Below, in pieces: positions 26,729-35,162 of a stretch of 64,000 nucleotides of DNA. Position 1 is the stretch's first letter. The number at the start of each line of letters is the position of its first letter. The notes under the pieces were generated by a model. That model was not told where the DNA came from. It saw nothing but the letters and a program-made list of their open reading frames with translations, and ran no database searches. The stretch covers positions 1-64,000 of the forward strand of contig CAZDOO010000019.1 in the NCBI GenBank assembly GCA_964507045.1, written 5' to 3'. The position numbers were made by a program, and so were the translations under genes. The DNA is from UBA8199 sp964507045 (lineage in GTDB: Bacteria; Verrucomicrobiota; Verrucomicrobiia; Limisphaerales; UBA8199).

Positions 26729-27973
26729 ATGGTTGATTGCGACCGTACTGCTATAACTTACCGCTACGAATGCTGGCGCGCCCTGCCGGCTGGCGTTATT
26801 GAGGCGGCGGGCACGACCTTCCTGCTCCTGATTGCGGTGCGCTGCTACCAGGCCGGGCCGCTGGCCAAGGCTATGATCGCGGGAGGCGGCAGCGTGGGCC
26901 TCGTTCTTGCTCCCTGGCTGGTCTCCCGGGTCGAGGCCGCCGGCTGGCCGGTGGCCCAGGCGGCCGCCCGGCTGGCGGCGGCGGGGGCGGTCAGCTTCCT
27001 GGTGATGGCGCTGGTGCCGATGCTGCCGGTGTTTGTCGCCGGCTCGGTGCTGGCAATGACCACCTCGGCCGCAGCCATCCCGCTGCTGACGCAGATGTAC
27101 CAGGAGAATTACCCGGACCAGGAACGAGGCCGGCGGTTTGCGCGCACCATGATGATTCGCATCGGCGCCGCCGCGCTTTTCAGCGATCTGGCGGGCCGGG
27201 CCTTGTCCGGCCACATTGATCAATTCCGGTGGCTGCTCATGGTCTTCGCCGGCGCCTTTGGCTTCATGGGCTTCTGTCTGGGGCGCTGCCCCTCCCAGCG
27301 GCTGGCGGCCTCGGGCGGCAAACACCCCTTTCATGCGCTGCGTTACGCGCGCGACGATCGCCTGTTCCGGCAGACGCTGATCGCGTGGATGTTCCTGGGC
27401 TTTGCCTTGCTGATGATGGCGCCGCTGCGGGTCGAGTACTTGGCCAACGCCAGGTACGGCGTGCGGTGGCAGGGCGAATTGCTGACGGCGGGCACGGTCG
27501 CCCTGCTGACGGGCGTCATCCCCAACATCGCCCGCTTCATTCTGAACCCGCTGTGGGGCTGGCTCTTCGACCGCACAAACTTCTTCGTCCTCCGCCTCAC
27601 GTTGAACCTGGGCTTTGCGCTGGGCATTCTCTCGTTCTTCGTGAGCGGCAGCATGGCGGGGCTGATCGCCGGGGCCGTGTTCTTCGGCATCTCCAACGCC
27701 GGCGCTGACGTGGCCTGGGGCTTATGGGTGACGAAGTTTGCGCCGCCGGAGCGGGTGGCTGATTACATGTCGGTGCACACTTGCTTCACTGGCGTGCGCG
27801 GCCTGGTGGCGCCAGTCGTTGCGTTCTATCTCGTCTCAACCCTCCCCCTTAATGTGCTGGGATGGATCAGTGTGGGGCTGATCGCAATCGGCTCCGCCTT
27901 CCTGGTGCCGGAAATCAAGTTCGGCAGGACCGCCCGGCACGCCGCCGCCCCGGTGGAGGAAATAACCGAATAG
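26729..27973 (+). CDS. MFS transporter
   Basis: 414 aa from ATG 26729 (the longer frame to GTG 26678 adds a Pro-rich stretch without support). About 12 hydrophobic helices are present in two halves, with a basic loop between helices 2 and 3 and a central soluble stretch near CPSQRLAASGGKHPFHALRY. The sequence is closest in style to MFS permeases of unassigned substrate found in Verrucomicrobiota and Planctomycetota. Conserved charged pairs that would reveal a sugar or drug specificity are not obvious. Follows the REC-kinase gene on the same strand after 115 bp; no functional link can be shown. Confidence 0.8.
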   Translation: MVDCDRTAITYRYECWRALPAGVIEAAGTTFLLLIAVRCYQAGPLAKAMIAGGGSVGLVLAPWLVSRVEAAGWPVAQAAARLAAAGAVSFLVMALVPMLPVFVAGSVLAMTTSAAAIPLLTQMYQENYPDQERGRRFARTMMIRIGAAALFSDLAGRALSGHIDQFRWLLMVFAGAFGFMGFCLGRCPSQRLAASGGKHPFHALRYARDDRLFRQTLIAWMFLGFALLMMAPLRVEYLANARYGVRWQGELLTAGTVALLTGVIPNIARFILNPLWGWLFDRTNFFVLRLTLNLGFALGILSFFVSGSMAGLIAGAVFFGISNAGADVAWGLWVTKFAPPERVADYMSVHTCFTGVRGLVAPVVAFYLVSTLPLNVLGWISVGLIAIGSAFLVPEIKFGRTARHAAAPVEEITE

Positions 27974-27986
27974 TGCAGGACAAGGT

Positions 27987-28631
27987 TCAGTTGCTGGCCG
28001 TTGCGCTCGCATCCGGCGGGACCTTGGTCGAGAGGCGCTCATATAGCTGGCGGGTAATCCTCTTGGACGCGGGCAGGAACCACGAGGAGCGCTCGGCGAA
28101 TTCCATCCACTCTACCTCCGACCAGCCCGAAACGCGCACCTTGATTCGCCGTCCATATACAAAGAGCCCCCGCAAGCCAATGTTCTGGGACTGGACCTTT
28201 TCAATCTGCTGATAGGGGACGGACAGCTTGACCGAGTCACCTTGGAAGACCAGCCCGGTGCCGGTGAAGCTCAGATACCCGATATCGTCCGCATCCTCCA
28301 GGATTGCCCGGAGGCCGGACCTGATCCGCGGCGACAAGGTCAGTTGGACCACGAATCCGTTTCCGCTTCCGCCCGCTGCCGGATTGAGCGAAGTGACGAG
28401 CCGGGTGACATGCGTATTGCCCAGCCCGAAGGGGAGAAAAAGAGCCGTGGCGGCGACGACCGCCAACGGAAGCGCCACCGTCAGCAAGCCGAACTTGAGC
28501 AGGCTGACCACCAGGATCGAGACGAACAGCGGCAGCACCAGCAGGAGTCCGTAGCCGCTAACTACCAGGACCGCGCCCAAGGTAAACCGTCGCGGCTGGG
28601 TGACTTCGATTGTTGCCTGGCTGGGTTGCAT
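27987..28631 (-). CDS. Small membrane protein with PH-like domain
   Basis: 214 aa. Two adjacent membrane helices occupy residues ~17-70 (LGAVLVVSGYGLLLVLPLFV, then FGLLTVALPLAVVAATALFL). A cytoplasmic beta-rich domain follows (GYLSFTGTGLVFQGDSVKLS, YQQIEKVQSQNIGLRGLFVY) with the alternating pattern of bacterial PH or GRAM-like domains. The C-terminus is Ser/Arg-rich (RLSTKVPPDASATASN). No catalytic residues. Convergent with the MFS gene, whose stop is 13 bp away. Function unknown. Confidence 0.65.
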   Translation of the reverse strand: MQPSQATIEVTQPRRFTLGAVLVVSGYGLLLVLPLFVSILVVSLLKFGLLTVALPLAVVAATALFLPFGLGNTHVTRLVTSLNPAAGGSGNGFVVQLTLSPRIRSGLRAILEDADDIGYLSFTGTGLVFQGDSVKLSVPYQQIEKVQSQNIGLRGLFVYGRRIKVRVSGWSEVEWMEFAERSSWFLPASKRITRQLYERLSTKVPPDASATASN

Positions 28632-28682
28632 CGGCCTTCGTGCTGCGCCTATTGGGAGCCTAAAGGCGGTTGGAAGTCAAGA

Positions 28683-30065
28683 TCAGTAGTGGTTTGGCTC
28701 ACGCTGCAGCAACCGGCCACGCCCCGCCGGACCTGCAAACTGCCCCTCGCGCACCATAACCTCGCCGCGCAGAGTCACGACTTGGGGCCGGCCTTCGATT
28801 GCCATGCCCTCGAACGGGTTGTAATCCACGTTCATCAGGTGCGTGCTGGCCGAGATTGTGCCGCGATAGTCGGGGTCGTAGATCACCAGGTCGGCGTCGC
28901 TGCCGGGCCGGATCGTGCCTTTGCGCGGGTAGAGGCCGAAGAGCTTCGCCGCCTGCGTGCTGGCCGCGTCCACGAACCGATGCAAATCCAGCCGGCCGCG
29001 CTTCACTCCGTAGGTGTAAAAGGCGTTTACGCGGTTCTCGATCGAGGGCAGGCCGCTGGGGATCCGGGTGAAGTCGCCCTCGCCCATCCGCTTCTGCGTG
29101 GCAAAGTCGAACGGCGCGTGGTCGGTTGCCAGCGTGCTGATCACCCCCTCGCGCAGGGCGTTCCAAAGGATCTCCTGATGGTGCTGGTCGCGAAGCGGCG
29201 GCGACATCACATACTTGGCGCCTTCGAAGTCCGGTCGTTCGGCATAGGTCTTGTCCAGCAGCAGGTATTGAATGAGCGTCTCGGCCCAGACCTTGACGCC
29301 GCGCGCCTTGCCGGCCACCGCCTGGCGCAACGCTTCGTCGCAGCTCAGGTGGACGATATACACGTGGGCATCGAGCAACTCCGCAAATGTCAGCAGGTGG
29401 TGCACCCCTTCGGCTTCCACGACCGGGGGGCGGCTGGCATGATGCCATTCCGGCCCCCGCTTGCCTTCGGCCAGCAGTTGCTGCTGCAACTCCACGATCA
29501 GGTCCGCGTTCTCGCAATGGGCGGTGGTGATGACGCCAAGTTCTTGTGCCAGTTGCAACGTTCGATACAGCTCCTGGTCGCTGAGCGCGAAGGCGCCCTT
29601 GTACGCCAGATAGACCTTGAAGCTGCTGATTCCGCGTCTGACGATCTCCCGCAACTGCTCCGCCGCCCTTTGGTCGAAGCGGGACACTGTCATGTGGAAG
29701 GAAAAATCGCATGCGCAGTGCCCCTGTGCCTTGCCGAGCCACAGCTCGAACCCCTCCAGCGGTTCCTGGGTCCGGTCCGGCCCCAGCATCTCGATCAGCG
29801 TGGTCGTGCCGCCAACCAGCGCCGCCCGGCTGGCGGTTTCATGGGTGTCTTTGGCAAACGTCCCCATGCACGGCAAGTAGATGTGGACGTGCGGGTCAAC
29901 GAAACCGGGAAAGACATACTTGCCCGTCGCGTCAATGACCTCCATCCCCGGCGTCGGGGCAATACCCGGCTCGATGCGCGTGATCGTCTCGCCGGCGCAA
30001 AAGATGTCCGCGACGTAGCGTTCCGTGGCGGTGATGATCTCCCCGCCTCTGATAAGGATAGCCAT
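28683..30065 (-). CDS. hydA: Dihydropyrimidinase/hydantoinase
   Basis: 460 aa, cyclic amidohydrolase of the amidohydrolase superfamily that opens dihydropyrimidine or hydantoin rings. Metal-site motifs are complete: PGFVDPHVHIYL (His-x-His), SSFKVYLAYKGAF (the AYKG lysine is carbamylated in the family), GVITTAHCENADL, YIVHLSC and ISTLATDHAPFD (Asp). The C-terminal small beta domain includes PGSDADLVIYDPD. Length matches family members (~460 aa). It stands alone on the minus strand between a membrane-protein gene and the six-hairpin gene, and 1.2 kb from the AllE-like gene on the opposite strand, hinting at pyrimidine or purine-derivative breakdown. Confidence 0.92.
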   Translation of the reverse strand: MAILIRGGEIITATERYVADIFCAGETITRIEPGIAPTPGMEVIDATGKYVFPGFVDPHVHIYLPCMGTFAKDTHETASRAALVGGTTTLIEMLGPDRTQEPLEGFELWLGKAQGHCACDFSFHMTVSRFDQRAAEQLREIVRRGISSFKVYLAYKGAFALSDQELYRTLQLAQELGVITTAHCENADLIVELQQQLLAEGKRGPEWHHASRPPVVEAEGVHHLLTFAELLDAHVYIVHLSCDEALRQAVAGKARGVKVWAETLIQYLLLDKTYAERPDFEGAKYVMSPPLRDQHHQEILWNALREGVISTLATDHAPFDFATQKRMGEGDFTRIPSGLPSIENRVNAFYTYGVKRGRLDLHRFVDAASTQAAKLFGLYPRKGTIRPGSDADLVIYDPDYRGTISASTHLMNVDYNPFEGMAIEGRPQVVTLRGEVMVREGQFAGPAGRGRLLQREPNHY

Positions 30066-30213
30066 GGGCGCTTTCTACCCCCCCGTCGCCGGCTTTGACA
30101 GCACAAAAGTGGCGACCCCGCCGGTGTCTTCTTCGAACGCTCCCGGTATGTGTCACACCGTTACGGCAAAGCCGGAGCTTGGCAAGGAGCGCGACATGGC
30201 CTATTAAAGGCGC

Positions 30214-31305
30214 GTGAGCCTCAACCGAAACTGCCTGGATTCCTTATTTTGCGCGCTCAGTCTCTGCGCGGCCTTGCTTCTGTCCGCGCCGGCGGGCGCG
30301 GCGGAAAGCCGCGAGGCGCAGTTCCGCTTGCGGTTTCTTCAGCTCTGCGACCTGGCGAGCGCTCAACTTCAGGCGGGCACGAACAAGGCCCCGTTCTTCA
30401 TTGATTCCTACGCGGTGCGGGCGCTCGGCGCAGCACATGACCTGACCGGCAAGCGGGAATACCTGGACGCCTGTCGCGCCTGGTCCGAGCGCATGGTCGG
30501 CTTCCAGGAAAGGATGCTGCCGCAGGGCGCGTATTACATGAACTACGGCCGCAAGCCTAGTCAGAGCACCAACGGCTGGTACGTCGCCGACAGTTCGAGC
30601 ATTGGAATGGGTGTGCTGGCCACCGCTGTCCGCTGCCAGAAGCCCGAAAGGCAACGGTTCCTCAACTCGGCCAAGGCCTTCGCCGCGCTGGTCATGCACA
30701 ATTATATCGGGCCTGCCGGCGGTGTTTGCAACGGCCTATGGCCCAAGTTCGACGGCGAATGGTGGTGCAGCTCAGGCACCTTTGCCTCGCTCGCGTTCCT
30801 GCTCTACGACGAGACCGGCGACAAGCGTTACCTCAAGACGGCGGTGGGTGCGGTGGATTGGCTTAACAGGCTGGACGCGGAGAAGGACCCGCACTACCCG
30901 CTGGTGGAGATGGGGCCGGCTTACCCGATGTATGTGCTCGAAGCCTACTCGGCGGGCATGTCCCACTTTGAGCCGGGCACCGGTCTTGGCGAATCGGTGC
31001 TGGCTAAGATAGCCTGGTATTTGGATTGGACGGCCAAGCAGCAAAGCCGGCCACCCCGTGAACGGGAGTGGCCCGCTAACGTCCGTTGGGGCATGAAATT
31101 CGGCGGGCTGCCCTTCCACCAGTATGTGCAATCCCGTTCGCTGTCCGACGCAAAGCTCGTCGCTGCCGCCGACCGCGAAATGGATAGCCTGGCGGACATT
31201 GTGTTTACCAGACACCCCGAGCTCACCCAATTGCCCGTCTTCATGATGATGTCCTACGCCGAACGCCTCAGCCCATCAGCGATTTACCGAAGCACAAGAA
31301 AATGA
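30214..31305 (+). CDS. Secreted six-hairpin (alpha/alpha) glycosidase-like protein
   Basis: 363 aa, GTG start, signal peptide (LCAALLLSAPAGAA). The rest is helical with repeated hairpins (FIDSYAVRALGAAHDLTGKR, TFASLAFLLYDETGDKRYLK, YPMYVLEAYSAGM), the pattern of (alpha/alpha)6 barrels found in GH88/GH105-type unsaturated glucuronyl hydrolases and related families. No catalytic Asp can be assigned with certainty. Its stop overlaps the start of the AllE-like gene by 4 bp (31302-31305), so they are probably co-translated. Substrate unknown. Confidence 0.7.
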   Translation: MSLNRNCLDSLFCALSLCAALLLSAPAGAAESREAQFRLRFLQLCDLASAQLQAGTNKAPFFIDSYAVRALGAAHDLTGKREYLDACRAWSERMVGFQERMLPQGAYYMNYGRKPSQSTNGWYVADSSSIGMGVLATAVRCQKPERQRFLNSAKAFAALVMHNYIGPAGGVCNGLWPKFDGEWWCSSGTFASLAFLLYDETGDKRYLKTAVGAVDWLNRLDAEKDPHYPLVEMGPAYPMYVLEAYSAGMSHFEPGTGLGESVLAKIAWYLDWTAKQQSRPPREREWPANVRWGMKFGGLPFHQYVQSRSLSDAKLVAAADREMDSLADIVFTRHPELTQLPVFMMMSYAERLSPSAIYRSTRK

Positions 31306-32045
31306 CGAACCTGCCGGGCACCACACGCAACGCCTTGAACGCGCACTATGCGCTGCTCACCCCAAACACCCTTGTCCCCAGCTATTTGCCTGGCTGGGAG
31401 AAAGCCCTGTGTCATATCCTCATCTCCCCGGCGCTGGGCGCGCGGTTTTCCCAGCTGCTGATCACGCTGGAGAAGGACGGCCAATGCGCCGGCAACACGG
31501 GGACGAACCAGTACTTCCTCTACCTCCTCGAAGGCGCCATCACGGTCCTGCTCGATTCGCGCAAGCATCGTCTCGAGCCTGGCGGCTATGCATTCGTCCC
31601 AGCCGGGCACGATGTGCAGATCGCCAGCGCGGCCCCGGCGGCGCGGCTGCTCATCTTTCAGAAGCCCTATCAGCCGCTGGCGCGCGTGGCCAAGCCCGCG
31701 GGCGTGGTCAGCCATGAGCGTGAAGTCAAACCCCTGCCTATCCGGGGCACCGAAGATGCTCGCGTGCAGGCCCTTCTTCCTGCCCAGCCGGCCTTCAACC
31801 TGGCGGTCAATGTCCTCACCTTTCCGCCCGGCGCCGCGCTGCCGGCGGTGGAATCACCAGTTATGGAACGCGGCTTGCTCTTGTTGCGTGGCCAGGGCGT
31901 CTTTCGCTTGGGGACCGATTGGCATCCTGTGCAAGCCGGTGATGCAATCTGGGCGGCGCCGTTTTGCCCGCAATGGTTCGTGGCGATGGGCAAGACTCCC
32001 GCCACCTACATTTGCTGCCAGGACGCAAACCGCGATCCGATGTAG
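31302..32045 (+). CDS. AllE/YlbA-like (S)-ureidoglycine aminohydrolase homologue lacking metal-site histidines
   Basis: 247 aa bicupin. The family hydrolyses (S)-ureidoglycine to ureidoglycolate during allantoin breakdown, using Mn2+. The overall pattern matches well: TNQYFLYLLEGAITVLLD in cupin 1, and in cupin 2 GLLLLRGQGVFRLGTDWHPV, AGDAIWAAPFCPQWF and YICCQDANRDPM. In known enzymes cupin 2 binds the metal with Glu-x-His-x3-His and a Gln. Here that segment reads VESPVMERG, so Glu and the PQW Gln remain but both histidines are Pro and Arg. It is therefore either inactive, uses another metal site, or has a different substrate. Overlaps the upstream gene by 4 bp. Confidence 0.82.
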   Translation: MTNLPGTTRNALNAHYALLTPNTLVPSYLPGWEKALCHILISPALGARFSQLLITLEKDGQCAGNTGTNQYFLYLLEGAITVLLDSRKHRLEPGGYAFVPAGHDVQIASAAPAARLLIFQKPYQPLARVAKPAGVVSHEREVKPLPIRGTEDARVQALLPAQPAFNLAVNVLTFPPGAALPAVESPVMERGLLLLRGQGVFRLGTDWHPVQAGDAIWAAPFCPQWFVAMGKTPATYICCQDANRDPM

Positions 32046-32106
32046 CGCCGGGTGGGTAAACCTTGGCGGCTTCGCCGAAGGCGGGGTTCCAATCAACTGC
32101 AGCCGC

Positions 32107-33651
32107 CTACTCGTCGTCGCTGCTCTTTTTCTTGCCCTTGGTCACGACGCCGTAGCCTTTGGCAATGTCCGCACGGCACCGCTTCTCCGTTGCCTCCGGG
32201 TCTTCGCCCAGCTCTTTGACCAGCGATGCGTGCAGCTTCTCGACCAGGGCTCTTTGCTCCGGATGCCCCGCGAGATTGCGGAACTCGCCGGGATCGATCT
32301 GCAGGTCGTAAAGCTCGCGCTGGGCGGGGTGCTGCGCATCCGGCGCGGTGTGATACACATACTTGTAATGGCCAGACCGGATCATCGCGTAGCCCGACGC
32401 CACGTCGTGCGCGTAATACTCGGTTACCGCGCGGTCTTTCCATGGCGTGTCCGGGCGGTCCAGCCAAGGCACCAGGGAATCGCCATTCCAGTCCGGCGGA
32501 GTCTTGGCCCCGCCTAAGTCGGCGATTGTCCGCACCACATCCAGCAGCGAGCATGCCCCCACCCGGCGCTGCCCTCCCGACCAGCGTGCCGGGTACGACA
32601 CAAGCAACGGCACGTGGGCGGCCTGATCGTAAACAGCGTTCTTCCACCAGAGCCCGTGCTCGCCCATGTTTTCGCCGTGGTCGGCGGTGTAAATGATGAC
32701 CGTGTTGCTCGCCGCCGCGCTGGCGCCCAGCGCCGCGAGCACTTTGCCGACTTCCGTGTCCATCCACTCAGTCAGGCCATAGTAGAGTTCGCGTCCCCGC
32801 TTCACCAGTTCGGGCGGCACGTTTTCATAATGAAAGCCCACCCGCAGGTGCTGGTAGTTGAGCGGCAGCGAGTCAAGGAAGCCCTCCGGGATCACCGGCA
32901 TCGGGACCTTGTCCTTGTAATGCGCCCAGTATTGCTCCGGAACAATCAGCGGGAAATGCGGGGTGATGTAGCCCGCCAAGAGGAAGAACGGCTTGTCGCC
33001 CGGCTTGCGCTGCTTGAGGAACTCCAGCGTGCCGGCGGTTACCGCCAGGTCGTGCTTCATCGGGCTGGAGGTCTCGCCGGTATGGAAGTCCTTGAACCGG
33101 CCGGAGTAGCCTGGAGCCGGCGTGAGCTTCCCGGGTGGTCGGCGATGGCCCATGCCCGTCATCTCGGAGCGGTTCATGTTGCCGCCAATCTCGGTAAACC
33201 CGTAGCGGCAAGTCGCGTCGTAGTGCATCTTGCCGCAGAGGAAGGACTCGTAGCCCGCGGCATTGAGCACGCGCGGCAACGACGGCGTATCTGCCGGCAG
33301 CCGGCACTTATTGTTCCAGGCGCCAACGCGCGAGATATGCTTGCCTGCCGTGAAGGAGAGCCGCGAGGGCACGCACAAGGGTGATGCGCAATAGCAGCTC
33401 TCGAACGTGATTCCCCGCGCGGCCAGGCCGTCGAGATTCGGTGTCCGGATAATCTTGTTGCCGTAGCACCCCAGCACGCTGGCATTGTGCTCATCGCTCA
33501 TGATGACGAGGATGTTCGGATGCGGCGGGGGATCGGTCTGCCGGGCGGCAGCTTGCGGAGCAGCGGTGAGAGTTGCGCCTGCGGCGACGCACAGAAGGGT
33601 TACGTATAGTGTCTTCAAACTGAGTCCAACGTGCCAGCGAGCCTGCGCCAA
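32107..33651 (-). CDS. Exported type I sulfatase
   Basis: 514 aa, exported (LKTLYVTLLCVAAGATLTAA). The formylglycine motif is present as PLCVPSR (Cys converted to formylglycine), following NILVIMSDEHNASVLGCYG, which supplies metal-binding Asp residues. Other active-site segments are AGYESFLCGKMHYD, PFFLLAGYITPHFPL and VIIYTADHGENMGEHGLWWK, with the paired His/Asp typical of the alkaline phosphatase superfamily. It removes sulfate esters, probably from sulfated polysaccharides. The start at 33651 is a non-ATG codon; an internal start near the signal sequence is possible. C-terminal basic/Asp tail GKKKSSDDE. Confidence 0.92.
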   Translation of the reverse strand: MAQARWHVGLSLKTLYVTLLCVAAGATLTAAPQAAARQTDPPPHPNILVIMSDEHNASVLGCYGNKIIRTPNLDGLAARGITFESCYCASPLCVPSRLSFTAGKHISRVGAWNNKCRLPADTPSLPRVLNAAGYESFLCGKMHYDATCRYGFTEIGGNMNRSEMTGMGHRRPPGKLTPAPGYSGRFKDFHTGETSSPMKHDLAVTAGTLEFLKQRKPGDKPFFLLAGYITPHFPLIVPEQYWAHYKDKVPMPVIPEGFLDSLPLNYQHLRVGFHYENVPPELVKRGRELYYGLTEWMDTEVGKVLAALGASAAASNTVIIYTADHGENMGEHGLWWKNAVYDQAAHVPLLVSYPARWSGGQRRVGACSLLDVVRTIADLGGAKTPPDWNGDSLVPWLDRPDTPWKDRAVTEYYAHDVASGYAMIRSGHYKYVYHTAPDAQHPAQRELYDLQIDPGEFRNLAGHPEQRALVEKLHASLVKELGEDPEATEKRCRADIAKGYGVVTKGKKKSSDDE

Positions 33652-33725
33652 GGCAAGGGAATCAGTTGGAACATGGGTTATTGCGTTCCAGCCGCGAAGG
33701 TCTATTATTACTGCCTCAGCAACTA

Positions 33726-34382
33726 ATGAAGACTATGACTGCCCCGATTCCTCGAAACGAAACGAAGCGGCTCAAAGTGCTGTGGCAATACGAAGTGCTC
33801 GACACCGTCCCTGAGGAGGTCTTCGACGACCTGACTGAGTTGGCCGCCCGCATCTGCGAAGCTCCCATGGCCCTGATTTCGCTCGTGGATGAGGATCGGC
33901 AGTGGTTTAAGTCGAAAGTCGGCGTCACTCTGGGCGAGACTTCCCGGGACCACTCGTTCTGCGCCTATGCCATCACTCAGCCGGGTTTGTTTATTGTGCC
34001 CGATGCGACCAAGGATCCGCGCTTCGCCAACAACCCGCTCGTGATTGCCGAGCCGAGAATTCGGTTCTATGCCGGCGCGCCGCTCATCACTCCCGACGGC
34101 CACGCCCTGGGTACCCTCTGTGTCATTGACAAAGTCCCGCGCGAGCTTCGCCCGGATCAGGAGGAGGCCCTCCGCATCCTGGCCCACCATGTTGTCTCGC
34201 AGCTTGAATTGCGCCGCCGGTCTCGCGAATTGGGCGACATTCGTCGCGAAAGTGAACAGTTGAAAGGCGATCTCGGTAAAGCACGCGCCGACCTGGCCGC
34301 CGCTCGCCGCCAACTGGCCCGAGGCCAAGCCAAACGCGCAGCCACTCCTCGCTTCAGAGCGAAGAGGAAATGCAAGTCTTAG
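33726..34382 (+). CDS. GAF-domain protein
   Basis: 218 aa from ATG 33726. Residues ~15-150 form a GAF domain of the type often linked to histidine kinases and diguanylate cyclases: LDTVPEEVFDDLTELAARIC, ALISLVDEDRQWFKS, SFCAYAI, RFYAGAPLITPDGHALGTLC and LRPDQEEALRIL. A C-terminal ~60-residue coiled-coil stretch is followed by a very basic tail (KRAATPRFRAKRKCKS). No output domain is attached, so it may act by protein-protein contact with a kinase. It is divergent from the sulfatase gene 74 bp away. Confidence 0.82.
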   Translation: MKTMTAPIPRNETKRLKVLWQYEVLDTVPEEVFDDLTELAARICEAPMALISLVDEDRQWFKSKVGVTLGETSRDHSFCAYAITQPGLFIVPDATKDPRFANNPLVIAEPRIRFYAGAPLITPDGHALGTLCVIDKVPRELRPDQEEALRILAHHVVSQLELRRRSRELGDIRRESEQLKGDLGKARADLAAARRQLARGQAKRAATPRFRAKRKCKS

Positions 34383-34541
34383 CGACAGAAGCGCGGACAC
34401 CCCTATTTTTTGACGGCCTGGTTGCCTGCTGCCACTGGGATGTGCCCAAGTCCTGGCGGCTCGGGCGTATCTCGACACCCCCACCGCCAGTTTGGCCGGA
34501 CTCCCCCACCCCCTGACCCTGGCACCCGCGCACCACCGTAG

Positions 34542-34610
34542 CCTCACCGTATCCTCACCGTAGTACCTCTAATAGCTTATTAGAGGTACTACGGTGAGGA
34601 TACGGTGAGG
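34542..34610. repeat. Hairpin element 3 of a five-copy family
   Basis: Perfect 33-bp arms (34542-34574 and 34578-34610) around a GCT loop. The 5' arm is CCTCACCGTAT plus CCTCACCGTAG followed by a TACCTCTAATA tip. Outside the 3' arm, a further AGACGGTGAGG unit is present without a matching 5' partner. Confidence 0.92.
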
Positions 34611-34700
34611 AGACGGTGAGGTGAGCCAGCAGAGAGGGGGTATTACCTCGGACTGCGCCTGATCCGCATTGCGGGCCGCCGGAACCGGCCAATCCCCAAG

Positions 34701-34959
34701 GAGGGTGTTCCGAAATTCAAACCTGCCATCCTTGATTCTATTGGCTTAAATGCATCACGGTCGAAAGCGGCTCTCGTGCTCGGCAGGTCATCGCAGTGCT
34801 ACCGTGAAAGTGCATTCGGTGTCGGTCCAGCAAGAGTTTCACCACTGATTGTGCCTATCCCTTGGAGCCTACCCTGTTCTGCGCTGCCCCTCCCACCCTC
34901 ATTTTTTGCGCTCAAGTACCTGCAGTACCGCCACTTGCTATGAATTTCGGAACACCCTC
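34701..34959. mobile_element. MITE-like non-coding insertion, 259 bp
   Basis: 19-bp perfect terminal inverted repeats GAGGGTGTTCCGAAATTCA (34701-34719) and its complement (34941-34959), flanked by the direct repeat CCAAG (34696-34700 and 34960-34964) that looks like a 5-bp target-site duplication. Removing the element restores CCAATCCCCAAGGAATTCACG, which matches the uninterrupted copy at about 25147-25167 with one difference. The interior has no transposase ORF, so it would need an enzyme encoded elsewhere. Confidence 0.85.
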
Positions 34960-35041
34960 CCAAGGAATTCACGAGCTCCCCGTCGGCGATGGGGTGACAG
35001 TGCCAGAATATGCCCGGGATTCTGGGCGTAGCACCGCCGGC

Positions 35042-35094
35042 CCCCTCACCCCCGCCCTCTGCCCCTCGGCGGTGGAGAGGGCCGGAGTGAGGGG
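35042..35094. repeat. GC-rich REP-like hairpin
   Basis: 19-nt arms (35042-35060 and 35076-35094), 15 of 19 paired, with a 15-nt loop. The outer CCCCTCAC/GTGAGGGG and inner GCCCTCT/AGAGGGC parts pair perfectly. It resembles common GC-rich extragenic palindromes in style and is not the same as the five-copy hairpin family. Confidence 0.6.
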
Positions 35095-35162
35095 AAACCG
35101 GTGTCAGCTCTTGCGGAGAGGCTCGACCCGGCCTCCAGATTCCGGTACAACGTGTAGCATTA

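Larger units (their letters stand above)
34383..35162. other. 780-bp intergenic region holding hairpin element 3 and a MITE-like insertion
   Basis: No gene is supported. From left to right: 34383-34511 without features I recognise; the conserved unit (34512-35013) with hairpin 3 at 34542-34610; a 259-bp insertion at 34701-34959; and a GC-rich stem at 35042-35060/35076-35094. It ends 68 bp before the start of the next plus-strand gene. Confidence 0.75.

Noticed and set aside
28242..30098. Long plus-strand frame across the dihydropyrimidinase gene
   Set aside because: Antisense to a complete amidohydrolase with all metal-site motifs.
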